Below are positions 18,537 to 31,300 of a stretch of DNA of 64,000 nucleotides, piece by piece. The position numbers and the translations under genes were made by a program. The notes under the pieces were generated by a model that was given only the letters and a program-made list of their open reading frames with translations, was not told the DNA's origin and searched no databases. The DNA lies in assembly GCF_014058685.1 (NCBI RefSeq), contig NZ_CP059055.1, forward strand, positions 1,054,001-1,118,000. Direction: 5' to 3'. Within the stretch, counting starts at the first letter, position 1, and the number at the start of each line of letters is the position of its first letter. This DNA comes from Lactobacillus johnsonii. GTDB taxonomy: Bacteria; Bacillota; Bacilli; Lactobacillales; Lactobacillaceae.

Positions 18537-19220
18537 ATGAAAAGAAACAGAAAAGAATACAATTTCAACGATTTTTCAAAGCAAGAAAAAGAAAAATTAA
18601 AGACTGTTCGCCAAGAACTTATTCAAGCACAAAAAGAAGAACCAGAAAGCTTGCGTGAGCACCTGCAAGCTTTCAACGATGGGGTAATGGCAATCATTAT
18701 TACAATTATTGTATTAGAAATCCAGCCAGCTATTAATGAAGTTCACTATGGGCAATTTCTCGCAAATATTATTGTATTTTTAATTACATTCTTCGTCGTA
18801 GCTGATTTTTGGTATGATCTGCATTTAGCATTTTCCTACTATATATTTAAGCCTTCGAAAACAATAGCTGTTTTAGATTTCTTTTTCTTAGCCGACCTTT
18901 CTCTTCTTCCAGTAATGACAAAATGGATTATGGCAGAAAGTTCAACATTTGCGGTAGCTAATTTTGGAGTAGTTTTTTTAATTGCTAAAATTTTAGAATA
19001 TTTGATTCAATATTTTGGTGCTAAGAAGACAGCAAAATATTCACAAATCATGAACATTATTATTAGTCGATCTTTTATTAGAAAGGTCGCTGTCACCTTA
19101 TTTTTAAATATTGTTCTCATTGGTCTATCGTTTGTTCTTCCTAGACTTGCCATGATTCTTTATGTAGTTATACCAGTAATTTCATTTTTATTCCCAGTTA
19201 AGCGGAATAAAATCATGTAA
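18537..19220 (+). CDS. TMEM175-family (DUF1211) potassium channel-like membrane protein
   Basis: The 227-residue protein has a charged N-terminus of 40 residues and about six hydrophobic helices. The family signature at the start of helix 1 is AFNDGVMAIIITIIVLEI (residues 45-62), matching the FSDG motif of bacterial TMEM175 channels with Asn in place of Ser. Bacterial members conduct K+ weakly. AAGGAAAG precedes the ATG. It stands alone, with its own terminator. Confidence 0.85.
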   Translation: MKRNRKEYNFNDFSKQEKEKLKTVRQELIQAQKEEPESLREHLQAFNDGVMAIIITIIVLEIQPAINEVHYGQFLANIIVFLITFFVVADFWYDLHLAFSYYIFKPSKTIAVLDFFFLADLSLLPVMTKWIMAESSTFAVANFGVVFLIAKILEYLIQYFGAKKTAKYSQIMNIIISRSFIRKVAVTLFLNIVLIGLSFVLPRLAMILYVVIPVISFLFPVKRNKIM

Positions 19221-19221
19221 T

Positions 19222-19257
19222 AAAGGCAGAAGCATTTAATTGTGCTTCTGCCTTTTT
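19222..19257 (+). terminator. terminator of the TMEM175 gene
   Basis: A 13-bp perfect stem (AAAGGCAGAAGCA with TGCTTCTGCCTTT) is followed by T residues, directly after the stop codon. Confidence 0.93.
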
Positions 19258-19270
19258 AACATTTCCAAAC

Positions 19271-19310
19271 AAAAAAGGCGATATTCCACTTTAGGGAGTA
19301 TCGCTCTTTT
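19271..19310 (-). terminator. terminator of the giant surface protein gene
   Basis: On the minus strand GCGATACTCC pairs with GGAATATCGC (one mismatch), then TTTTTT follows. It lies 19 nt past the stop codon at 19329. Confidence 0.88.
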
Positions 19311-19328
19311 TCGTATCAACGATGTTGA

Positions 19329-22300
19329 CTATTTATTCTTTTTTCTCTTGTCTCCTAATCCAAACAATGAGAATACACCTGCTAAACCAAGAAGTGCAGC
19401 TCCGGCTAACGTTAAGTTAGAGTTATCCTTCTTACCAGTTTGTGGTAAAGTAGCCTTCTTGTTTACTGGAGAGCCATTCTTATGACGAACAGCATTTCTC
19501 TTAGGTTGAACTGAATTTGTAATTACAGTTTGTTCCTTACTTTCACTCTCAGTATTAGTGCTTACTTGGTTAGTGTTCTGAGCAGTATTGTTTTCTTCAT
19601 TATGGTGATCTGGAGTTACATTAGTTGAAGAATCATGACTTTCAGTATTGCTGTTGTTAGCAGTACGAGCCGGAATCTTCACAGCTTCGATGGCTTTAAT
19701 ACCAGCTTCGGCTTCAGCATCAACTTCTGCATTAGTTGTAGCATTGAATACCTTGGTCTTAGTCTCTGTAGCAATATCAGTAATTTGACTGATTAATTCG
19801 TCTTTTTGCTTTTGATCAAGATCAGCTGCATTGATTTCATCAGTCTTCTTCTTCAAAGCATCATTGATTTCCTTAATAGCATCATCCTTACTTTCAACTA
19901 AGCTTGGAACTTTAATGCTATCAATATCTTCTAAGCCCTTGATTTCTGCTTCTTTAACATCATCGTTTGTTTGAGCATTATTAATGGCCTTAGTAGCCTT
20001 ATCAGCAACTTGATCTACTTGGTCAATTAAGTTTTGCCTCATTTGATCAGTTAAATTATCGGCCTTATTGATTTCCTCAATCTTAGCTTCCTTAGCAGAG
20101 TTAATTGCTTCCTGAGCATCTTTTTGGACACTATCTAAGGTTGGAATGAACAAGTTAGTAATTTTATCAATTGCTTTATCACGAGTGTCAGTAATAACTT
20201 CATTTGTAGTTGTTGCTGAATCGTTAAGCTTATTAATTGCGTCTTGAGCAATCTTATTTACTTGATCAATTAAGTTCTTTTGCTCGTCTGCACTTAGATT
20301 CTTTGCTTCTTCAATTTGACTGTTCTTAGCTTTTTGAACTTGCTTAATTGCGTCAATTGCTGCCTGCTTAGTTTCAGATAAACTTGGAACATTAACATTT
20401 GCAATATCTTCAATTCCCTTGTTTTCTGCCGCAGTAACAGCCGTATTAGTAGTTGCATTGTTGATAGCATCCTTAGCAACCTTGGCAATTTCAGTTGCTT
20501 GATTGATTAACTTAGCTTTTTCTGAATCACTCAAGTTAGATGCATTATTAATTTCATCCTTCTTAGTGTTCAAAGCATCTTCAATCGCACTATTTGCTGC
20601 ATTTTTAGAATCTTCTAAGTTAGTGAAGTGAATATTGTTAATATCAGCAACACCTTTATCTTCGGCAGTTTCAACTGCAGTATTAGTAGTTGCACTGTTG
20701 ATAGCATCCTTAGCAGCATTGGCAATTTCAGTTGCTTGATTAATTAAATCAGTCTTTTCTGAATCAGGTAAGTTAGATGCGTTGTTAATTTCATTCTTCT
20801 TAGAATTCAAAGCATCATCAATTGCTTGAGTTGCATTCTTCTTAGCATCTTCAATACTTGGAATTGAAACATTTTCAATGTTCTTAACGCCAGTATCTGC
20901 AGCTTGCTTAGCTTCATTGTTTGTTTGAGCATTGTTGATTTCATCAATTGCTTCAGTAGCAACCTTCTTTGCTTGATCAATAAGCTCTTGCTTTTCGTCT
21001 TGACTCAAGTTAGAAGCGTTATTGATTTCATCTTGCTTTTCATTTAAGGCTTTGTTGATAAGATCAATGCTTTCCTTCTTGATATCGGATAAACCTGGAA
21101 CAGTAACGTCTGCAATAGCTTTTTCACCATCAACTTGAGCAGTTTCAACTTCTGAATTAGTAGTTGCATTGTTGATATTATCTTTAGCAGTAGTTGCAGC
21201 TTCAGTTGCTTGCTTAATTAAATCAGCCTTTTCTTCAGAAGAAATATTAGTTGCATTATTAATTTCATCTTCCTTATTCTTCAAAGCCTGATCAATTGCA
21301 GCATTTGCTACGTCCTTAGCTGGAGAAGTAGTTGGAACGTTAATGTTATTAATGTCCTTAACTCCTTCTTCTTGAGCACGAGTTACTTCTTCAGGAGTAG
21401 TTGCTTCTGCAATCTTTTGTTTTGCATTATCTGCTTCATTATTGATTAGATCAGTGTAAGCTTGTTTTTCTTCATTTGTTAGTGAATCATTGATTTCCTT
21501 AAGCTTACCAGCAACTGCGTTATCGATAGCAGCATTGGCAACATCTTTATCAATTACTAATTTTCCATCATCAACTGCCTTCTTAACATCATCATTAGTC
21601 TTAGCATTGTCGATGGCATCTTGAGCTTTCTTAGCATCAGAGTCAATTTGATCCTTAGCTGCTTGCTTCTCTTCATCAGTCAAGTTGTTATCTTGATCAA
21701 TTGCCTTCTTAGCTTCATCAACTTGGTTGTTAAGGTCAGTGGTTGCTTGTTCTTTAGCAGCTGACTTATCAGAAACTTTAATGCTATTGATCTTATCAAT
21801 ACCATTGTTTTGTGCTTCAGTTACTGCTGCATTAGTAGTTGCATTATCAATGGCTTGATCTGCGGCACTTTGAGCATCACTAACTTCTTGCTTCAATGCA
21901 GCTTTTTCTTCAGCTGTTAAGTTTGAAGAATCAATTGCATTGTTCTTTGCGTCTGCAGCCTCGGCTACTGCCTTCTTAGCTGCTTCTTTGGCGGCTGATT
22001 CAGTTGGCACTTCAGTATTATTAATATTCTGAATGCCATTTTCTTGTGCAGTAGTTACAGCTTCTGGAGTAGTTGCATTATTGATTGATTCTTTAGCATC
22101 TTGGGCTTTTTGGTCGACTTCATTGTTTAAAGCAGTCTTTTCTTCAGCTGTTAATGGTGACTTAGAAATTTCAGCCTTCTTGCCAGCAACTGCATTAGCG
22201 ATAGCCGCATTAGCAACGTCTTTATCAATTGCTAATGTACCGTCATCGATTGTTTTCTTAACATCGTCGTTAGTCTTAGCATTATCAATGGCTTCTTGAG

Positions 22301-25300
22301 CCTTCTTAGCGTCAGAATCAATTTGATCCTTAGCTGCTTGCTTCTCTTCATCAGTCAAGTTGCTATCTTGGTCGATTGCCTTCTTAGCTTCATCAACTGC
22401 GGTATTAAGGGCACTTGTTGCTTGCTCCTTAGCATCCGACTTAGTTGGTACTTCAATAGAATTAATTGCTTTAATACCATTGTCTTCTGCTTCAGTAACT
22501 GCAGCGTTGGTAGTTGCATTATCAATGGTAGTATTAGCAGCATTTTGTGCTTCAGCTACTTCTTGTTTCAATGCAGCTTTTTCTTCAGCTGTTAAGTTTG
22601 AAGAATCAATTGCATTGTTTTTAGCTTCTGCAACTTCTGCTACTGCCTTCTTAGCAGCTTCTTTGGCTGCTGATTCAGTTGGTACAGTAACATTATCAAT
22701 TGCCTTAACACCCTTGTCCTGAGCTTCAGTTACTGCCGTGTTTGTAGTTGCGGCATCTATTGCTCTATCTGCTGCGTTTTGTGCTTCAGTAACTTCTTGC
22801 TTCAATGCAGCTTTTTCTTCAGCTGTTAAGTTTGAAGAATCGATTGCATTGTTCTTAGCTTCAGCAGCTTCTGCTACTGCCTTCTTAGCAGCTTCTTTGG
22901 CTGCTGATTCGGTTGGTACTTCAGTATCATTGATCTTCTTAATACCATTTTCTTGTGCAGTACTTACAGCTTCTGGAGTAATGGCATTATTGATTGCGTC
23001 TTTAGCAGCTTGTGCCTTTTCATCTACTTCATCGTTTAAAGCAGCCTTTTCTTCATCAGTTAATAGTGATTTAGAAATTTCGTTCTTCTTACCAGAAACT
23101 GCATTATCGATTGCTGCATTAGCAACATCTTTATCAATGGCAAGCTTACCATTATCAACAGCCGTATTAACCTCATCATCAGTAGTAGCATTATCAATTG
23201 CTTCTTGCGCCTTCTTAGCATCAGAATCAATTTGATCCTTAGCTGCTTGCTTCTCTTCATCAGTCAAGTTGTTGTCTTGATCGATTGCGTTCTTAGCTTC
23301 ATCAACTGCAGTATTAAGGTCACTTGTTGCTTGTTCCTTAGCAGGTGACTTAGTTGGAATTTGAATGTCTTTAATTGCTGCGATGCCGTTTTCTTTAGCA
23401 GTTGTTACTGCTTCATCAGTTGTTGCACTGGTGATATTTGATACCGCGTTACTGTATTCTGCTTGAACTTTATCTTTCAAGCTGTTCTTTTCATCAGTAG
23501 TTAAATCAGTAGCATTATCAATTGCACTACTCTTAGCATCACGTGCTACATTCAATTCTTCAATAGCTTCTTGTTGCTTCTGAACTAAAGTTGGAATAGC
23601 AATGTTATTAATGTTATCTAAGCCAGCTGTTTCTGCACTCTTGACTGCGTCATTTGTTTGAGCAGCCTTAATTTCCTTAGTTGCATCATCAGCCACTTTA
23701 TTGGTTTGATCAACTAAAGCTTGCTTTTCTTGATCAGTTAAGTGAGTAGCGTTGTTAATGTCATTTAGTTTAGCATTCTTAGCACTTTCAATTGCATTAA
23801 GAGCATCTGTTTGTGCACCGTCTAGAGTTGGAATAAATAGATCAGTAATTTGCTTGATTGCATCATCACGGGTTGCAGTAACTGCATCATTTGTAGTAGT
23901 TGATGAATCATTAATCTGAGCAATTGCATCGTTAGCAATTTTATCTACTTGATCACTTAATTCTTTTTGCTCTTCAGTGCTTAAGTTAGATGCAGCAGAG
24001 ATTTGCTTATTCTTAGCATCTTGAACTTGCTTAATTGCATTGATTGCATCTTGTTTAACTTGATCTAAGCTTGGAACAGTCACATTGGCAATATCTGCAA
24101 TACCCTTATTTTGTGCTTCAGTTACAGCATCATTGGTAGTTGCATTGTTGATATTGTCTTTTGCATTTTTAGCTACTTCACTTGCTTGATTGATTAAGTC
24201 TTGCTTTTCTTCAGTACTTAAGTTAGATGCATTATTAATTTCATCTGTCTTAACTTGCAAAGCATTGTCAATTGCAGTGTTTGCTGCATTTTTAGCATCT
24301 TCTAGTGAAGTAAAGGTAATACCTTTAATGTTATCAATTCCAGCATTAGCTGCATCGCGAGCATCATCATTGGTAGTGGCCTTTTCAACATTATTCTTAG
24401 CAGTAGTTGCTGCTTCATTTGCCTGATCAACTAATTTTTGCTTTTCAGTTTCATTCAAGTTAGAAGCATTGTTAATCTCATTTACTTTAGAGTTCAATGC
24501 ATCATCAATAGCTTGGTTAGCGTTCTTCTTCGCTTCATCAAGAGTTGGAATAGTAATGTTTTCGATGTTTTGAACGCCAGTAGTTGCAGCAGCTTTAGCA
24601 TCGTCATTTGTTTGAGCTTGGTTGACGTTGTTAATTGCCTCAGTTGCGGCATTAGTTGCATCATTGATCAAACCTTGCTTTTCATCTTGAGAAAGGTTAG
24701 AAGCATTATTGATTTCATTAGTCTTGGCATCTAAAGCTTTGTTAATTAGATCAATACTTTCTTTCTTAACATCAGACAAGTTTGGAACTGTTACATCAGC
24801 AATTGCTTTTTCACCCTTTATTTGTGCAGTATCAACATCAGCATTAGTAGTGGCGTTGTTGATATTGTTCTTAGCTGCATTGGCTGCTTCAGTTGCTTGA
24901 TTAATTAAATCAGTCTTTTCTTGAGTGTTGATATTAGATGCGTTGTTGATTTCGTCGGTCTTCGTTTGAAGAGCATCATTGATGGCAGCAATTGCCTTTT
25001 CTTTGGCGGAAGAAGTAGTTGGAATTTCGGTATTAGTAATTTCATTTACACCATTTGTTTGTGCAGTAGTTACTGCTTCAACAGTAGTTGCATTAGCAAT
25101 ATTTTGTTTTGCATTAGTTGCTTCAGAGTTAATTAAATCAGTGTAAGCTTGTTTTTCTTCAGTAGTTAATGGATCTTGGAGCTCCTTAAGCTTACCAGCA
25201 ACTGCATTGTCGATAGCTGCATTAGCAACATCTTTGTTAATGGCAACCTTACCACTGTTAACTGCATTGTTTACGTCATTATCAGTCTTAGCATTGTTGA

Positions 25301-28300
25301 TGGCATCTTGGGCAGTCTTAGCATCAGAATCAATTTGATCTTTAGCTGCTTGTTTTTGTTCATCAGTTAAGTTGTTATCTTGATCAATTGTCTTCTTAGC
25401 GTCATCAACAGCCGTATTAAGATCAGTTATGGCTTGTTCCTTAGTAGCTGATGTAATTGGAACTTCAATGCCGTCAATTGCACTAATACCATTGTCTTTA
25501 GCTTCAGTTACGGCTGCGTTGGTAGTTGCATTATCGATAGCGTGATCTGCGCCATTTTGTGCTTCAGTAACTTTTTGTTTCAATGCAGCTTTTTCTTCAT
25601 CTGTTAAGTTTGACGAGTCGATTGCACTGTTCTTGGCTTCTGCAGCTTCTGCTACTGCCTTCTTAGCTGCTTCTTTAGCTGTTGATGTAGTTGGTACGGA
25701 AGTTGCATTGATATTCTTAATGCCATTTCCTTGTGCAGTAGTTACTGCTTCTGGAGTAGTTGCATTGTTAATTGCATCTTTAGCACTATTTGCCTTTTGA
25801 TCGACTTCATTGTTTAAAGCAGTCTTTTCTTCGTCTGTTAATGATGAGTTAGAAATTTCTGCTTTCTTACCAGCGACTGCGTTATCAATGGCTGCATTAG
25901 CAACGTCTTTATCAATTGCTAATGTACCGTCATAAGCTGCCTTCTTAACATCATCATTAGTCTTTGCATTGTTGATGGCATCTTGAGCATTCTTAGCATC
26001 AGCATCAATTTGATCTTTAGCTGCTTGTTTTTCTTCATCTGTTAAGTTGCTATCTTGATCAATTGCTTTCTTAGCATTATCAACAGCAGTATTAAGATCA
26101 GTTATGGCTTGTTCTTTAGCATCTGATTTATTCGGTACTTCAATACCATTAATTGCATTCACACCATTGGTTTGTGCTTCAGTTACTCCAGCGTTGGTAG
26201 TTGCATTATCAATTGCTTGATCTGCAGCTGTTTGTGCTTCAGTAACCTTTTGCTTCAAAGCTTCTTTTTCTTCTTCGGTTAAGTTTGAAGAATCAATTGC
26301 TGCATTCTTTTCATCAACTGCCTTAGCCACAGCTTCCTTAGCTGCTTGTTTTGCTGCTGATTCAGATGGCACTGAAGTTTCATTAATGTTATTAACACCA
26401 CTGTCTTGAGCAGTTGTTACTGCTTCTGGAGTAGTGGCATTATTGATTGCTTCTTTAGCCTCTTGAGCTTTTTGATCTACTTCATTGTTCAAAGCAGTCT
26501 TTTCTTCATCTGTTAATGGGGTCTTGGAAATTTCGGCCTTCTTCCCAGCAACTGCGTTATCAATGGCTGCATTAGCAACGTCTTTATCAATTGCTAATGT
26601 ACCAGCGTCACCCGCCTTCTTAACATCATCGTTAGTTTTGGCATTATTGATTGCTTCTTGTGCTTTAGTAGCATCCCTATCAATTTGATCCTTAGCTGCT
26701 TGCTTCTCTTCATCAGTCAAGTTACTATCTTGATCAATTGCTTTCTTAGCATCATCAACAGCCGCATTAAGGTCAGTTATGGCGTGTTCCTTAGTAGCTG
26801 ATGTAGTTGGTACTTCAATACCATTAATTGCATTGACACCATTGGTTTGTGCTTCAGTCACTGCTACATTTGTTGTTGCGTTGTCAATTGCTTGATCTGC
26901 AGCATTTTGTGCATCTGTAACTTTTTGCTTTAAGGCAGCTTTTTCTTCATCTGTTAAGTTTGAAGCATCAATTGCATTGTTCTTTGCAGTTGCTGCGTCG
27001 GCTACTGCCTTCTTAGCTGCTTCTTTAACAGTTGAGGTAGTTACTTCAATACCATTAATTGCCTTAATACCATTGGTTTGTGCTTCAGTTACTGCCGCAT
27101 TTGTTGTTGCATTGTCAATTGCTTGATCTGCAGCATTTTGGGCATCAGTAACCTTTTGCTTCAAGGCAGCTTTTTCTTCATCTGTTAAGTTTGAAGCATC
27201 AATTGCTTGATTCTTTGCAGTTGCTGCGTCGGCTACTGCCTGCTTAGCTGCTTCTTTGACTGCTGATTCAGTTGGAACTTTAATGCCATCAATTGCAGTA
27301 ACACCATTATTTTGTGCTTCAATTACAGCATCATTAGTCGTTGCATTGGTAATTTCTTCTTTTGCCTTATCTGCAGCTGTATTGGCTTCTTGTGTCAATG
27401 CAGTCTTTTCATCAGTAGTTAAATCATTAGCGGAATTGATCTCTTCTAATTTCTTAGTTAGAGCATCGTCAATTGCTTTATTTGCATCAGATTTCACAGT
27501 ATCTAAGCTTGTTGGAACAATCTTCTTAATTGCATCCACACCAGCTTGACCAGCTTGAGCTGCCTCATTGTTTGTTGTAGCAGTTTCAATATTTTCTTTA
27601 GCCTTATTGGCTTCAGCAGTTACTTGATCAATTAAATCTTTCTTTTCTGCATCACTAAGATTATTAGCTTTATTAATTACCTCAGTTTGAGCAGTAAGAG
27701 CATCATCTACTGCTTTATTAGCTGCCTTCTTGGCATCCTCCAAGCTTGGAACAGTAACATTATTAATATTAGTTGTTCCTTCATCTTGTGCAGTCTTAAT
27801 TGCGTCAGCTGTAGTTGCTTTATCAATGGCTTCTTTAGCCTTATTAGCTGCATCGGTTGCCTCTTTGATTAATTGATCCTTAGTTGTTTGATCAATATTG
27901 TTAGCATCGTTGATTTCCTTAGTCTTAGCGTTAAGAGCATCATCAATTACTTCTTTTGCAGCATTTTGACTATCAGTAACGCTTGGTACCTTTACATTGG
28001 TAATTGCATCTACACCAGCTTGGCCTGCTTTAGTTGCTTCGTCATTAGTTGTAGATTTTTCAATAGCATCCTTTGCTGTATTTGCTGCATCAGTTGCTTC
28101 TTTAATTAACTGATCTTTTGTTGTTTGATCAATATTTTCAGCGTTATTGATTTCCTTGGTCTTATCAGTTAATGCTTGATCAATTTCTTTGGCTGCCTTA
28201 GTTTTAGCATCGGCTAAACTTGGAACTGTTACCTTATTGATGTTAGCAATCCCTTCAGTTTTAGCAGTATTAACTGTATCAGTATCGGTTGATTGATTAA

Positions 28301-31300
28301 TCGCAGTATTAGCATCCTCTGCTGCCTTCTTAGCATCGGCAATTAATTGATCCTTAGTAGCTTGATCAATATTAGTAGCGTCAGTGATTTCGGTAGTCTT
28401 AGTATCTAAAGCCTTTTGAATATCTTCAGTAGCAGCAGTCTTAGCATTTGCAAGGTTAGTATCCCCATTCAAACCACTAATTGCATCAGTAATAGCCTTT
28501 GCTGCACTGTCTACTTGCGCCTGAGTTGCACTAGTATTCTTTAAAATCTCTTGACCAGCAATAATCGCATTATTAAGGGCTTCTTGATTTGCTTGGTCGG
28601 CATTAGTGTAATTACCAGTTTCCTTAGCATTATTAGCATTGGTTAAAGCCGTTTCCAAAGCTTCAGTGTTAGTAGCCTTACCTTTAAGGTTATCTTTTGC
28701 TGCATTAATTGCATCTAAAGCATTCTTAACTTCACTTGCAGATGGATTTGCTTCATTCAAAACTGTTTGACCAGCAGTAATTGCATTATTATATGCTGTT
28801 TGGGTTTCTTCACTACCGTTGTAGTATGCAGGTGTATTTCTTACATTTGGCGCATCCTTAACAGCAGCTTCTAAGGCAGCCTTGTTTGCAGCTTCAGTCT
28901 TAGCATCACCATTTAGGTTACGATTTGCAATTTCAAGATCTTGAAGAGCTTGGTTCACTTCTGCTTGAGTTGCATTAGTTTTATCTAAAACTGTTTGTGC
29001 AGCTGTAACTGCTTTATCATATGCAGTCTTTTGAGTTTGGTCTGCATTAGTATAGTTATTGCTTTCTTTTACAGTTGCAGAATTGTCAACTGCTGTTTGA
29101 AGCGCTGCTTTATCAGTTGCTTCACCCTTAAGATTACCCTTAGCAGTATTAATGGCATTTAAAGCATCAGTAATTTGAGTAGCAGTTGCATCTGGATTAT
29201 CTAAAACTGTTTGACCTGCAGTGATTGCATTGTCATAAGCAGTTTTAGCTTCAGCAGAACCATTGTAGTATGCCGCATCATCTGATTTTACAGTAGGTGC
29301 TTCATCAACTGCTTTTTGAAGGGCTTCCTTACTTGCTGCTTTCTTAGCATCACCATTCAAAGCATCTTTTGCATTATTAATGGTGGTCAATGCATTATCT
29401 ACTTCTGTTTGAGTAGCATTATCGTTACTCAAAACTTTTTGACCTGCGCTAATTGCATCAGTGTAGGCTTTTTGTAAATTAGAATCAGCATTGGTGTAAT
29501 TATCGCTTGATTCTACTGTTGATGCTTGGTTAATAGCATCTTGAAGTTCAGTCTTGTTTGTAGGTTCACCAGTTAAAGCTTTTTGAGCATTTTGAATTGC
29601 AGTTACGGCATTATCAACGTCAACTTGATCGTAATTATTTGGATTATCAAGAATATTTTTACCAGCTGTAATTGCCTTAGTATATGCCCCCTGAGCTTCT
29701 GCAGTAGCGTTGTAGTAGCTTGGCTTTGCTTCTTCTGCTGGAGCAGCATCTACTAATTCTTTAAGAGTAGTAGTATTAAGCGCACGTAGGGCTGCCACAC
29801 TTTTAGTTTGAGCTGCTTCAACGAAATCTTTTGTAGCAGTAACTGCAACTTGTGCATCATTAGTCAAACTACTTGCAAGCTTGGATAAATCAATAGAGAA
29901 ATCACCACCAGTTGAAGCAGTTTGTGCAGCGTAATCAACATTGTTTGAAGTTACTGTGCCATTAGTATTGGTGTAAACAGTGTAATAGTTGAGTACTGGT
30001 ATATTAGTGCTTACCCCACCAACAGTAACAGTTACATAAATTGGATTGTCACTACCACTTGAAGCAACAGTACCAGTCAATACATTATCCTTGCTTAAAT
30101 GAAGGTTAGATAGAGTTACGTCTTCACCAGCCTTAACAAAATCAATCAAGTTCTTGTTAGCAAGACCTTCTCCAACTTGCTTAACAGTATCTTCATTTAA
30201 AGAAGTTATTGTATATGTCGTCACTCTATCATAAGTTACATCAATTTTGCCTAAAGGCTCTGAAGTAGTCCCATCAGTCGCCACCGTCTTAACACGACTA
30301 AAATTGATAGTACCGTTTTTAATTAATGATTTGCCAGTACTGGTGTTTTGAGAAAGATCAATAGTAAATACATCTGGTTGATCCGAGGTGAAGGTGCTCC
30401 CAGATGATAAATTGATAGCAGTTAAAGCACCTGTACCGTCAGCACTAATCTTAAAGTTAGAGTGAGGCGCAAGTTTAACTGTTCCCTTACCAGAAATTGA
30501 CATCAAATTATCGCTGTAACTTCCAGTATTGGTAGCACTTAAATTAAACTTACCACCATTACCAACATTAATTGCTGCATTACCTGCAATGTATACTGGG
30601 TAACCATTATTTTTAGTACTTGGAGTCCCGTTTGAATTGATATTCAAATTACCATTTACATTAAACTTGGCATCAGAATTTAAATATAAAGCACCAGCTA
30701 CATTGCTATCACCGCTAGCTTTTTCAGTATTAATAGTTAAGTTAGCACCCTTATCAACGTTAATTGTAGTGTTAGCGTTTGAAGCAATCGCACGCGCAAT
30801 TGATCCAGTTCCAATACCATTACGATTTTCTGGATTACCCTTAGAGTGTGGATTAATAGTTACATTTGCACCATTTTTAGCTTCAATTGTTGTGGTGCCG
30901 TCGTCAATTTCAAGAGCATTAGCATCTTCTGTTGTTAAGGTCACATTACTGTTTTCATCAAAAATAATTTGATTTGTTCCACCTTCAAATTGAAGAATTT
31001 GCTGCCCACCATTTTGTTGAGTATCGCGTGTTTTACCATCAAGTGGTCCTACATATGATGAGACAGAATTTGCAGTAATATTATTCTTAAATGTTAAGGT
31101 TGAATTAATCCATGGTTTGGTATAGATAAGTTGTGAACCCGTAAAGTTAACATTATCAAATGTGTATCCACCAGCATTATAAACAAGTCCCCAGTAACTA
31201 CGAGCATAAATGTTCAAGTCTTTAAAGGTGACGGAATTCTGTGTATCCATATCAAATGAATATCCAGAGAAGTCAATTGTACGTTTTTCTTCTGGATTAT

